DNA from: a virus
Length of the DNA stretch: 64,000 nucleotides
Virus record (IMG/VR): IMGVR_UViG_3300033997_000092
Span: 1 to 64,000 of that record
Strand: one strand, 5' to 3'
How positions within the stretch are numbered: the stretch's first letter is position 1; each line of letters opens with the position of its first letter. Of this stretch, positions 7,701 to 15,303 are shown in pieces. The notes below the pieces were generated by a model that saw nothing but the letters and a program-made list of their open reading frames with translations, was not told the origin of the DNA and did not search any database. A program made the translations under genes and the position numbers.

Positions 7701-9770
7701 ATGAAGCAGCTTCAATTGTCGCCTGAAGGAAAAATGCACTGGGCTGAATATACACGCAACGCCTGTATTAAGATCGAAGACAATCCTGTCACAAACAGTA
7801 TGCCTACTTTCATTCCTGTTGAAGGCAAGAAAGATTTCTTCGGTATATTGGGTGCGTGTGGTATAACTCCTGACGGAAATAAAGCTCCTGCAGCTACAGC
7901 GGCGAAAGCACTAGAGACGGTTATAGCTAAAACGAAAGGCAAATATCCAGGCGTAGCGACATTGCCTTTTCTAGTCTGGGTTACTTCAGGTGGCGGTGAC
8001 GTCCAACAAAAAGCCAGTATGTATACTGTGCTAAATAAAGCACTGGTCGACACATACATGCCTACTCTGATCAATAGGCTTGCTTTGCCTGAAAACAGAG
8101 AAGACTTTTTGGAAACACTGGAATCCATCAGAGCGGTTGATTCTGCGGCTGTTGACAACGGTGAGGCGGCTTTCGAGCGTGACAATTCATTCCCTTGGTC
8201 ACGAGGAAGACAGTGTGATTTGATTTGGCGCAATAGAACGATTGGTTTAATATCTGACCTGTTGCGTGACTGTACGATAACGGTTAAAGATAGCACTATC
8301 CATCCTTCTACAGAAAATGTGATTGCTGAAAACACATTCATGTTTCTGATGTACTTGGCTATCACTGTGGGTCTGGTGCCTCAACTCGTTGCCTACGCAC
8401 TTACTAATCTAGGTATGCAACGCTACTTACCGAATTTGATAAGCGGTCCATTACGTAAGCTTATGGAAGAACAGATGGTTTTGGTAGACGGCAAACTAAA
8501 CCCAATCATCTACCACTACATAGCCAACGTAATGTACGACAACAACGTGGTGATACGTTATCTACTCAGCGACAAACCAAGCGAAGGAGAGTACAGCCAA
8601 GCCTTGTATCATCTGAAATTGATTGGTAAGAGTATAGATGAACGCCTTGATGCAGTATGTGATGGCAAAACAATTCTGTCTGTATTTGGATTCGACACTG
8701 ATATAGGTACCGAAGTTCCTTCCACAGTAATGCGTATGGAAGAATTCTATGTCAAAGACAGTTTGAATTCCACTGTATCACAAATGAACAACTATATCTC
8801 CTTAGATAAGTTGAACAAAATCGCTACCATCAAGGCAATCTTGGCTCCGTTCCAAGAAGCGCAGATGTCTAGTGCCTTGCGTGTGAAATACTCACGTGGT
8901 ATTAAACTGGTGCTGGCTGACATTATCGAATGTGCCGAAACACTGAACAGCACTCAGGTCCACGTCCAATCGTTGGTAGAAGCACTGTCGATTGCCTCAA
9001 TCACTGAGATGGTCCAGAAACTGGCGGACATTGATAAGAATGTCGATGTCCAAATCCAAGCATTGGATATGTTAGTCAAAGAAGCATTATGGGCAAACGA
9101 AGAAGCCAATGACGTAACTTTGCAACAGGAGCCAGTTGCTGCCAAATCCGAAAGTGAACTTGTTGCAATGTATGAAGATGAAATTCATACTCTAACAGGT
9201 CGTGTGCAGGACTTAACTACACAACTGCAAGATGCACAGCAGAAGTTACAGAAAGCAGGCCAGTTGATTGCCGAACAGCCTACACAAGTAGCTCCTGTTG
9301 TTAAGTGTGACCACAACCTGTTACAACGTGCGTTGAGCGACGACCTGCGTCTGTCAGAAATTCCTGATATTGTCAAAGCTTACTTTAGCCATGTTGTGTT
9401 TTTGCCAGGCAGCACCGACGAGTTGAAGAACTCCATCTACAAGAAGCCTGCTAAAGTATTGGAAGCACTGATTCGTTTGTGTGGTCCGTACTACGAAACA
9501 TTGATGTCAGGTAAGCCTGACTCAGTAGCAATGGAAATCATGGGCAATCTGTACCGTGCTAACGAAAGCGGCTTGACTATGGGTACTCCTGATTTGCGCC
9601 GTCTGCGTGAATTTGAAGTAAACGGCAAACGTGTGGAGTTTGAACAACATTTGGATATTGGTACACGTCACGGCGATGCGTATTGTATGCAAGTACACTT
9701 CCGTATTATCGAAGGTGTTCTTTACATAGGCCGTATGGGCGGTCACCTGCCTGTAAGCAAATTGCGTTAA
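7701..9770 (+). CDS. Large hypothetical protein with coiled coil and a conserved-looking C-terminal module
   Basis: This 689-residue protein is the largest product of the + strand block. Residues 1-470 are mostly helical and unrecognised, with a hydrophobic helix around residues 215-235 (FMFLMYLAITVGLVPQLVAYAL) that may be buried. A coiled coil spans about 484-527 (DEIHTLTGRVQDLTTQLQDAQQKLQKA). The final ~150 residues end in FEVNGKRVEFEQHLDIG...CMQVHFRI...LYIGRMGGHLPV. This R-x-F-x-V-x-G...HL...HF...IG-x-x-G-x-HLP pattern resembles a C-terminal module in many uncharacterised bacterial proteins. AGGAAG precedes ATG. It directly follows the SspB-like gene, 10 bases away, and is followed by a terminator-like hairpin. 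Confidence 0.5.
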   Translation: MKQLQLSPEGKMHWAEYTRNACIKIEDNPVTNSMPTFIPVEGKKDFFGILGACGITPDGNKAPAATAAKALETVIAKTKGKYPGVATLPFLVWVTSGGGDVQQKASMYTVLNKALVDTYMPTLINRLALPENREDFLETLESIRAVDSAAVDNGEAAFERDNSFPWSRGRQCDLIWRNRTIGLISDLLRDCTITVKDSTIHPSTENVIAENTFMFLMYLAITVGLVPQLVAYALTNLGMQRYLPNLISGPLRKLMEEQMVLVDGKLNPIIYHYIANVMYDNNVVIRYLLSDKPSEGEYSQALYHLKLIGKSIDERLDAVCDGKTILSVFGFDTDIGTEVPSTVMRMEEFYVKDSLNSTVSQMNNYISLDKLNKIATIKAILAPFQEAQMSSALRVKYSRGIKLVLADIIECAETLNSTQVHVQSLVEALSIASITEMVQKLADIDKNVDVQIQALDMLVKEALWANEEANDVTLQQEPVAAKSESELVAMYEDEIHTLTGRVQDLTTQLQDAQQKLQKAGQLIAEQPTQVAPVVKCDHNLLQRALSDDLRLSEIPDIVKAYFSHVVFLPGSTDELKNSIYKKPAKVLEALIRLCGPYYETLMSGKPDSVAMEIMGNLYRANESGLTMGTPDLRRLREFEVNGKRVEFEQHLDIGTRHGDAYCMQVHFRIIEGVLYIGRMGGHLPVSKLR

Positions 9771-9778
9771 TCCTTACT

Positions 9779-9810
9779 GGGTAGAGGGCAAGCGTTCTCT
9801 ACCCTTTAGT
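9779..9810 (+). terminator. Probable Rho-independent terminator
   Basis: GGGTAGAG (9779-9786) pairs exactly with CTCTACCC (9797-9804) around a 10-base loop, followed by a weak T run (TTTAGT). It begins 8 bases after the stop codon of the 689-residue gene. The 78-bp gap also contains AT-rich TATAAC-like sequence, but no convincing -35 box. Confidence 0.6.
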
Positions 9811-9848
9811 GTAAATGTATAAGTATAACAGCTATCTGGAGAAGAAAG

Positions 9849-10418
9849 ATGCAAGAAGCTATACAGAGGGTCAAAGCAGAGTTACTAAAAGAAGGCATAG
9901 AGGCAGGTTTGATTGTATTCAGCCATGACCTTCCTTGGGCAGATGTAGTTATCGATTTGGATGTACGCGGCTACAAACACCGTGTGTCGAAGATAATGCC
10001 CACAAGTTGGTTCGATGCTGAGTCAATGCAGTCAATTGGTTATATTGTGAATTCTATAATCAAATGCTACGCTGCGTTACGCAACCAAACGAATGCACGT
10101 GGCATATCAAACACCGCATACTCACTGTCGGATTCAATGTTCTTTTTAGGCAAACTCTCAATCACTGATGGGTATATTTTGTCAAAAAACTTCGGCCGTA
10201 TGATTATGGATGCTCCTCCACGCGACGAAGTTATTTTGGTAGAACGATTGGCTGTTCCTAACGGATTGCTATTTCAAAAGAAATCCGTTCCACTTTCAGA
10301 GCATTCGTATCTGCTTATCAGGTCGCATTGGGAAGACTTTGTTAATCCAATTCGTGAAGACAGTGTGCTTATCTGCAACCAACACAAGGTATTGTTGTCG
10401 TCAACTACAGGGAATTAG
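9849..10418 (+). CDS. Hypothetical protein, 189 residues
   Basis: First gene after the 9.8-kb terminator, with GGAGAAG 5 bases before ATG. A soluble, mixed alpha/beta protein with no signal sequence or known motif. It ends 1 base before the first of two tandem small membrane-protein genes, so it is probably expressed with them. Confidence 0.5.
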   Translation: MQEAIQRVKAELLKEGIEAGLIVFSHDLPWADVVIDLDVRGYKHRVSKIMPTSWFDAESMQSIGYIVNSIIKCYAALRNQTNARGISNTAYSLSDSMFFLGKLSITDGYILSKNFGRMIMDAPPRDEVILVERLAVPNGLLFQKKSVPLSEHSYLLIRSHWEDFVNPIREDSVLICNQHKVLLSSTTGN

Positions 10419-10419
10419 T

Positions 10420-10734
10420 ATGATGGATTTATTAAGCGCGTACCGCTTACTTAATGTGAGTTTGGCATTAGTAAGTACAGCTACCGCTGCGTGGGTTCTT
10501 ATATCAGGAATGATTGTAGGTCGCATGGACAGTATCACAGTCTCTTTATTGGACTATGTTACTAATGCAGCAATAGCTATCTTGGTATTGTATATGGCTC
10601 ATATTCCTTTCTATAAAGCCATACAAAAATCCGCATTACGTGCCTATATAAGCGCCGAAGTATCGTATGGACTGATAGCAAGCGCTTTGGTTATAGTTGT
10701 GTTGACTTCATTCAGGATTACTCAATATGGATAA
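10420..10734 (+). CDS. Small three-helix membrane protein
   Basis: The start is placed at ATG 10420, just after the previous stop, with AGGG about 10 bases upstream; a longer frame from 10339 would overlap the previous gene by 80 bases. The 104-residue product has three hydrophobic segments near residues 12-32 (LNVSLALVSTATAAWVLISG), 46-62 and 80-97. It overlaps the next small membrane-protein gene by 8 bases. The pair have the same size and topology and are probably partners or distant duplicates. Confidence 0.55.
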   Translation: MMDLLSAYRLLNVSLALVSTATAAWVLISGMIVGRMDSITVSLLDYVTNAAIAILVLYMAHIPFYKAIQKSALRAYISAEVSYGLIASALVIVVLTSFRITQYG

Positions 10735-11053
10735 CAGGGAAAAAGCAAAGCTTATGCTGGATGTTGTTGCTGTCGTTGCTGGACTGAGTATCATAACTGT
10801 TATGGTTGCTAAAGACCCGGCTATTCATTTCGACATCGACAGAACTATCCGTATGTGGGTACAAACAATACTGTGTTCCTTGTTCATGTTTGTAACGTAT
10901 GTGTCCTACGTAACAGCGGACCTCGAAGAATGCCATAGTGTTAGCCTGGTAGAAAGTATTAAAGCCAGCACAGCATTGGCCTCATTTGTAGTTGGTGTCT
11001 TTTTAACAATGACACTATACGAAGCTGTTCCAATAGTCTGGAGTATCTTATGA
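10727..11053 (+). CDS. Small three-helix membrane protein
   Basis: This 108-residue protein has hydrophobic segments near residues 11-27 (DVVAVVAGLSIITVMVA), 42-62 (MWVQTILCSLFMFVTYVSYV) and 82-105 (ASTALASFVVGVFLTMTLYEAV). It overlaps its neighbour upstream by 8 bases and the next gene by ATGA. Small paired membrane proteins in phages can be superinfection-exclusion or lysis-control factors, but nothing here fixes the role. Confidence 0.55.
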   Translation: MDNREKAKLMLDVVAVVAGLSIITVMVAKDPAIHFDIDRTIRMWVQTILCSLFMFVTYVSYVTADLEECHSVSLVESIKASTALASFVVGVFLTMTLYEAVPIVWSIL

Positions 11054-11478
11054 GAAAGTATGAAACGTCTTTTAACGATTTCAGATCGATGTTCGATGAA
11101 GCTCTGGCCCGTGCCAAGCTATTAGGTAAATTCGGCTATGAAATAAATCGCTATGTAATCTTCGGTTGCGTTGATTTTTACATGCGTGTAGGTACCGACA
11201 TGAAGACAGGTGTACTTTATGCGAAAGTAACAACTGTCACAAGTACCAATCCAGGATCTGGAGTATTCAAAGAGGTACTTCCTGAGCTACACAAAGTCGC
11301 TGTCGAATGTGGTGCCGACACTTTTAAATTTGATTGCGTACTATCTGAGCGCCTGTTCGATTTACTTAAAAACATGGGTTACTCTGTGGTAACTCAAATA
11401 GATGAACCTCGTGGTGTATCTGGTACACTGCATTTCAATTTACTGGAGAACGAAAATGTCACAACCTGCAATGCTTAA
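11050..11478 (+). CDS. Hypothetical protein, 142 residues, weakly GNAT-like
   Basis: Coupled to the membrane protein upstream by ATGA. The segment GSGVFKEVLPELHKVAVECGADTFKFDC...RLFDLLKNMGYSVV has the pattern of the second half of a GNAT acetyltransferase: a glycine turn, a helix, a strand, then a helix followed by 'lGY'. The usual Q/R-x-x-G-x-G/A pyrophosphate loop is not clear. I therefore treat the resemblance as weak. It overlaps the next gene by 23 bases. Confidence 0.4.
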   Translation: MRKYETSFNDFRSMFDEALARAKLLGKFGYEINRYVIFGCVDFYMRVGTDMKTGVLYAKVTTVTSTNPGSGVFKEVLPELHKVAVECGADTFKFDCVLSERLFDLLKNMGYSVVTQIDEPRGVSGTLHFNLLENENVTTCNA

Positions 11479-11989
11479 CAAAGTCGAATCACAACCTACG
11501 GTAGAACACTTCCCACTTACAATGAGTAAGATTGGATTCAATGGTGTTTATCAATCCAAAGAACCTGGTTCTGTGGAAGTGTCACGTTATTTCAGTGTGT
11601 CGGTGTATGAGCAAGATAACGTGCGTCTGATGGCTGTCCGTATACACAGTGAAGTAAAAGTTCCGAAGTTGGAAGGCATTTTATCTGGTGCTACCCCAGT
11701 GACCGATTACATCAAAAATGCAATCGACTACACTGTAACTACTGAAGGTCATACTGTGCTGCGCTTCATCGCCGACACTACAGCTCCGGAAGAAACAGAT
11801 ATTGTGGCAGCGTACAACGATGTTCAGGTTCCTGTTATGCAGTGGGATATCCTGGACATTACTATGCGCGTTATGGCAGATTTGGGTTTTGATTTAATGA
11901 CCCAGTATGCTGTTCGGGCATTAGTAAATCGCAGCACCGATGCGTTGCTGTTAGGCAATAATGTAGCCAGCGAAGAAACAGGTGAATAG
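11456..11989 (+). CDS. Hypothetical protein, 177 residues
   Basis: The start is ATG 11456, with GGAG about 9 bases upstream inside the end of the previous gene; the reading frame extends further upstream without a ribosome site. The protein alternates beta strands (YFSVSVYEQDNVRLMAVRIHSEVKV) and helices, has no membrane segment, and is not recognised. It ends 1 base before the next ATG. Confidence 0.5.
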   Translation: MSQPAMLNKVESQPTVEHFPLTMSKIGFNGVYQSKEPGSVEVSRYFSVSVYEQDNVRLMAVRIHSEVKVPKLEGILSGATPVTDYIKNAIDYTVTTEGHTVLRFIADTTAPEETDIVAAYNDVQVPVMQWDILDITMRVMADLGFDLMTQYAVRALVNRSTDALLLGNNVASEETGE

Positions 11990-11990
11990 C

Positions 11991-12539
11991 ATGAGCGACA
12001 ACATCTTAGCTTTGGAAAAACTGGACGAATCGTCAGCGCGTATCGTCTTGATGTTAAACGTGCCTATGTGTTTCAGCCTGAGACATGATCTGTCCCAGGA
12101 CCTTCAGGACACACTGTTTGATTTCCTGAACGATTTAGGTATAGCGTTCGACTTCAAACCGTTCTTAGATAAACCTGATACACCAGACGGTCCTTACGAC
12201 TCCGTTGATCCTAACGAACCGTCTACTGCCGTATATGACGAAGACGATGAAGAAGACGAGATTGATACTGAATCATGGAACGACTTCAGTGATCACTGCT
12301 ACGCACTTTTCCGTGCTGGAAAACTTCCGTATTTGTTTATCGGTGTTGCTGATGTTCCTGTTCCCTTCGACGTCCGTAAAGATGCTGAAGGTAACATCGA
12401 AAGCTACAGCAGCAATGAATTCGGCATGTATCGTTCGTACCTCATCAAAGGTAACAACATGAGCGAGATGGCAGATTGTATTCTGGAGATTGAGAATAAT
12501 CTTCTGGAAGAAGTCTGGAAAAAAGAACAACAAAACTAA
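11991..12539 (+). CDS. Acidic hypothetical protein, 182 residues
   Basis: ATG 11991 is chosen over an upstream GTG at 11982 because AGGTG lies 6 bases before it. The protein has a long acidic stretch in the middle (DEDDEEDEIDTE, about residues 80-91) and acidic ends, with an estimated net charge well below zero. Strongly acidic small phage proteins sometimes mimic DNA, but there is no direct evidence for that here. Confidence 0.5.
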   Translation: MSDNILALEKLDESSARIVLMLNVPMCFSLRHDLSQDLQDTLFDFLNDLGIAFDFKPFLDKPDTPDGPYDSVDPNEPSTAVYDEDDEEDEIDTESWNDFSDHCYALFRAGKLPYLFIGVADVPVPFDVRKDAEGNIESYSSNEFGMYRSYLIKGNNMSEMADCILEIENNLLEEVWKKEQQN

Positions 12540-12562
12540 TCAAATCATTGGGGAAATGAACC

Positions 12563-13273
12563 ATGAAAGTAATGCAGTGGATTGAGAAAAACAACTCTAA
12601 GTTTATGCGTTCGGTTATTGTACTGGCGTTACTGTTAACTGTTGGCGTATGGGCACACGTACTGATTACGTTGGACGGAATCAAACAAAGCTTTGAAGAA
12701 TTAAAGACGTCACAGGTATCGTATGTAACTGACACCGAACAGAACTTACCTGAAGTAGCATCTATGCAAATAGATTCAATCGACCAGAAGCTGGCTACTA
12801 ACGAAGGTGATGAACGTGTTACTAAGCACGGGCTTGATACGATGTCACCAGAACAATTGGACAGGCTTGTAGAAATTTACGCATACGCTGATCGTGTTAG
12901 TGAATATGGATTGACATTGACAGCTATTGCGTGGAAAGAAAGCAGAGGCTCGCGTTATCCTGTAAACTTGGACGACCCGTCGTGTGGTCCATTTCACACA
13001 AAAGTTAGCAACGTCCTAACACGCGAAAAGATTGAAGTGACACCGTTCAACAAAAACGTAGTGTGTGCTAAACTGATGCGGGACTTACCTTTCGCTGTGA
13101 AACACGCAAACATGGAACTCAATGTGTGGCGTACAAAGCACAAAGGTAACTGGCGCAAGATGGTCGAGTCCTACAACTCAGGACACGGCAAAAACAAATC
13201 TTATGCAGAAGATATTGCGGAGATTGTAGATATTCTCCGTACGTCCAACATAGATCGTTTATCTGAATTGTGA
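12563..13273 (+). CDS. Membrane-anchored lytic transglycosylase (SLT-like)
   Basis: This 236-residue protein has one N-terminal hydrophobic helix (residues 16-37, SVIVLALLLTVGVWAHVLI) after a short basic start, consistent with a signal anchor that places the rest in the periplasm. The C-terminal domain has the SLT pattern: AIAWKESRGSRYP with the likely catalytic Glu126, a GPF turn (142-144), and ESYNSGHGK (202-210) in the place of the family's A-Y-N-x-G motif. Such enzymes cleave the glycan strands of peptidoglycan. It lies far from the probable holin at 41241 and on the opposite strand, so it could act early, in cell-wall remodelling or superinfection control, or serve as the endolysin. Confidence 0.65.
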   Translation: MKVMQWIEKNNSKFMRSVIVLALLLTVGVWAHVLITLDGIKQSFEELKTSQVSYVTDTEQNLPEVASMQIDSIDQKLATNEGDERVTKHGLDTMSPEQLDRLVEIYAYADRVSEYGLTLTAIAWKESRGSRYPVNLDDPSCGPFHTKVSNVLTREKIEVTPFNKNVVCAKLMRDLPFAVKHANMELNVWRTKHKGNWRKMVESYNSGHGKNKSYAEDIAEIVDILRTSNIDRLSEL

Positions 13274-13281
13274 GGTGACGT

Positions 13282-14205
13282 ATGTCCGGCCAATCTCAAC
13301 AATGTTTGTTTTTGCAACTAGCGCAAGGTCGTGCATTGGAACTTTTGAAGTCAGTGAACTTCGACCAACAAAAAATCAGTGCTATGCTTTTGGACATGCA
13401 GGACATAGAGGCTATCAGGAAGCAAGCTTCTATTACGTTTGGTGATATTGTGCTGGACACAAAGGACTTAGAAGTGTTCGGTAAGTTGATTCGTGAAAAT
13501 TTACGAATACTCAAAAAGCCAAACGTCAACCTCATGGACCCACTACGAAAAGCTGTCATGCGTGTTTGCTCTACTCCAGCATTAGATTTGTTTGATGCAC
13601 ACTTAGACGAGCATGTAGGTTCAGGTAAGTCTGTTGGTGTTAGCTTGCGTACAGTATATCCTGATTTAGTCACTCTTACTGAAACCAGCGACCTCACGTT
13701 CGGTGATATAAATATCAAAGTTCGCCGTGATTTGATGTATGATGGCCACGGAGCAAGTGTTGGATATTTCTATTATGTACGTGTGTCAGGTCGTAGGCAT
13801 GTGAGTAATTCTTTCTGTGGTAAAGTTTCCGGTATGTATTACGAAGAAGGCCCAATAATGCCTGTGCTAGTCGGCGCTCTTGGACTGTTATTAGTACACG
13901 CCAAATTGGTCAATATAGGCCTTACAGGCCAGTACAAGAAACCTGATCAAATACTGTCGTTGAATAATCCATGTGAAGAGGTGCTACGCATTGGAATAGG
14001 ATCGAGACAAGTTGATCAGATATTTATGCAAGATATGAAGCTCGGTGAGATTTTATTTAACGAGTTTGCTGATTATCCGGGCATATCATTCTTTGAGAGT
14101 GTCGCACATTACCAAAAGTCAGAAGAAGTTATTAAGCTTCTGGACAGTGTGCGTGACTGCAACAGCATTCTCCGTAAAGCAATCTTGATTGAAGGACTAT
14201 TGTAA
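13282..14205 (+). CDS. Hypothetical protein, 307 residues
   Basis: GAGGTGACGT precedes ATG 13282, 8 bases after the transglycosylase stop. The N-terminal ~110 residues look helical and the middle section (residues ~115-180) beta-rich (ISVGVSLRTVYPDLV...). I see no catalytic motif, signal peptide or clear membrane span, apart from a hydrophobic stretch around residues 190-210 (MPVLVGALGLLLVHAKLV). It overlaps the dioxygenase-like gene by 1 base (TAATG). Confidence 0.5.
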   Translation: MSGQSQQCLFLQLAQGRALELLKSVNFDQQKISAMLLDMQDIEAIRKQASITFGDIVLDTKDLEVFGKLIRENLRILKKPNVNLMDPLRKAVMRVCSTPALDLFDAHLDEHVGSGKSVGVSLRTVYPDLVTLTETSDLTFGDINIKVRRDLMYDGHGASVGYFYYVRVSGRRHVSNSFCGKVSGMYYEEGPIMPVLVGALGLLLVHAKLVNIGLTGQYKKPDQILSLNNPCEEVLRIGIGSRQVDQIFMQDMKLGEILFNEFADYPGISFFESVAHYQKSEEVIKLLDSVRDCNSILRKAILIEGLL

Positions 14206-14639
14206 TGGGATTTCGCACAACTGTTAAACGTACAATGTATTTTGTTGGAGTGCGTTGGTATAAGTTCTACACAGCGTTATTGTTGTGGATAACATCGCTG
14301 CGCTGGGAAGACGGCCGACAGAACTCAGGCTACAAAAAGTTTAAGCTGTGGTCGTTCTTGAGTTCCGACGGCTGGATTATCTGGTACCCGAAAGGCAGTA
14401 GTGTTCCTGTACACCGTGATGGTACATTCAAAGGTAAACGACATCGACGGTTGAATATAGTGCTGTACAACTCCAGCGATAGTTGTTTTAAGCACAATGC
14501 TCAGGCACCTTACTTGGTAACAGAATGGTTCTTCAACAGAATAGTGCTGTTCTATGCCAGTGAAGTAGATCACTGGGTCGATGAAGTTGACGGCACTCGC
14601 GTAGTGTTATCTTTTGGCTGGCTGGAGAACGCAAAATGA
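14205..14639 (+). CDS. 2-oxoglutarate/Fe(II) dioxygenase-like protein
   Basis: This 144-residue protein carries the signature of the 2OG-Fe(II) dioxygenase jelly roll. It has an H-x-D iron motif (HRD, residues 70-72) after VPV, then RRLNIVLYNSS, a distal His123 in VDHWV, and Arg132 nine residues later in TRVVLSFGW, the place of the residue that binds the 2OG carboxylate. The N-terminus (residues 11-33) is aromatic and hydrophobic and might peripherally anchor the enzyme to the membrane. Phage members of this superfamily hydroxylate proteins or nucleobases; the substrate is unknown. The gene is coupled at both ends (TAATG upstream, ATGA downstream). Confidence 0.65.
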   Translation: MGFRTTVKRTMYFVGVRWYKFYTALLLWITSLRWEDGRQNSGYKKFKLWSFLSSDGWIIWYPKGSSVPVHRDGTFKGKRHRRLNIVLYNSSDSCFKHNAQAPYLVTEWFFNRIVLFYASEVDHWVDEVDGTRVVLSFGWLENAK

Positions 14640-14914
14640 AACAGTGGATCGCAGTAGGCGTTGTGACTGCTTTAGGTTGGATAGTTTACTTTTCATTAAA
14701 CGCTGTGCCATTAGATAAAGTCGCGCCTACAGTAATAGTTCCTGTCCAGGTTAAAGAGGACCAGATTGAAGTAGTCGGGCGTTACTGCATAGATGGAATT
14801 CGCGTTGTTCATTACAAAGTAAAGCGATGGTCAGATCGTTACGAATTCTACAACTACGTTCAGGCTCATGATGGAGCAATAACTGAATTCAATATTAACT
14901 ACGGCTACTGTTAG
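14636..14914 (+). CDS. Small membrane-anchored protein, 92 residues
   Basis: A single N-terminal hydrophobic segment (residues 4-22, WIAVGVVTALGWIVYFSLN) is followed by a ~65-residue domain with two cysteines (YC near residue 50 and the final C), suggesting a periplasmic disulfide-linked domain. It is ATGA-coupled to the dioxygenase-like gene. Not recognised. Confidence 0.5.
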   Translation: MKQWIAVGVVTALGWIVYFSLNAVPLDKVAPTVIVPVQVKEDQIEVVGRYCIDGIRVVHYKVKRWSDRYEFYNYVQAHDGAITEFNINYGYC

Positions 14915-14922
14915 GAGTGCTT

Positions 14923-15279
14923 ATGGCAGGACCGTTTCGTGACCCAGAGCATATAAACAATATGCTCAAGAAAGACCCGAAGCTTGGATTAGGTGATTCG
15001 CCAGAGCTAGATATAAATGAATGCTACTGGTTTTCGATTCTGGCCCGTGTAGAAGAATGTCCTGCACTTGCCAGAAATGTAAATCTTAATTCAATGCTTC
15101 GTAGAGTTGAATCAGAACTGGGCTACAGATATGCTGCCCGTGTTGCTTCAAGGTTCTCCTGCTTACGCGGAGACGCTGGTGCTTTATTTTTGCGTACTGT
15201 ACAGCAAGCAAAGATGGGCGTAAAATTTATGAAAGAGTTTGATAGGCATAGTGCCATATACCGAACTTGTAAATGTTGA
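14923..15279 (+). CDS. Hypothetical protein, 118 residues
   Basis: The start is ATG 14923, 5 bases after AGGAG; a GTG at 14917 would overlap the ribosome site. The protein is helical and basic in its C-terminal half and contains six cysteines, including a C-K-C end. No family recognised. A 6-bp stem-loop begins inside its last codons. Confidence 0.5.
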   Translation: MAGPFRDPEHINNMLKKDPKLGLGDSPELDINECYWFSILARVEECPALARNVNLNSMLRRVESELGYRYAARVASRFSCLRGDAGALFLRTVQQAKMGVKFMKEFDRHSAIYRTCKC

Positions 15280-15291
15280 GTATAGCTCAAC
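15275..15291 (+). other. Short stem-loop between genes
   Basis: GTTGAG (15275-15280) and CTCAAC (15286-15291) pair exactly around TATAG. The stem overlaps the stop codon of the preceding gene and ends 3 bases before the GGAG site of the dCMP deaminase-like gene. It may modulate translation of that gene, but the stem is short. Confidence 0.35.
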
Positions 15292-15303
15292 TTGGAGTTG
15301 TGT

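Noticed and set aside
7712-8365. 217-residue open frame on the - strand within the 689-residue gene
   Set aside because: It runs against a well-supported gene with a ribosome site, and every neighbour in this half of the window is on the + strand.
9811-9830. TATAAG/TATAAC sequence as a promoter before the 9849 gene
   Set aside because: No acceptable -35 box at 16-18 bp; only AT-rich spacing after the terminator.
11050-11478. Assigning the 142-residue protein as a GNAT acetyltransferase
   Set aside because: The helix-strand pattern is suggestive, but the Q/R-x-x-G-x-G/A acetyl-CoA loop is not clear, unlike in the real GNAT at 19624.
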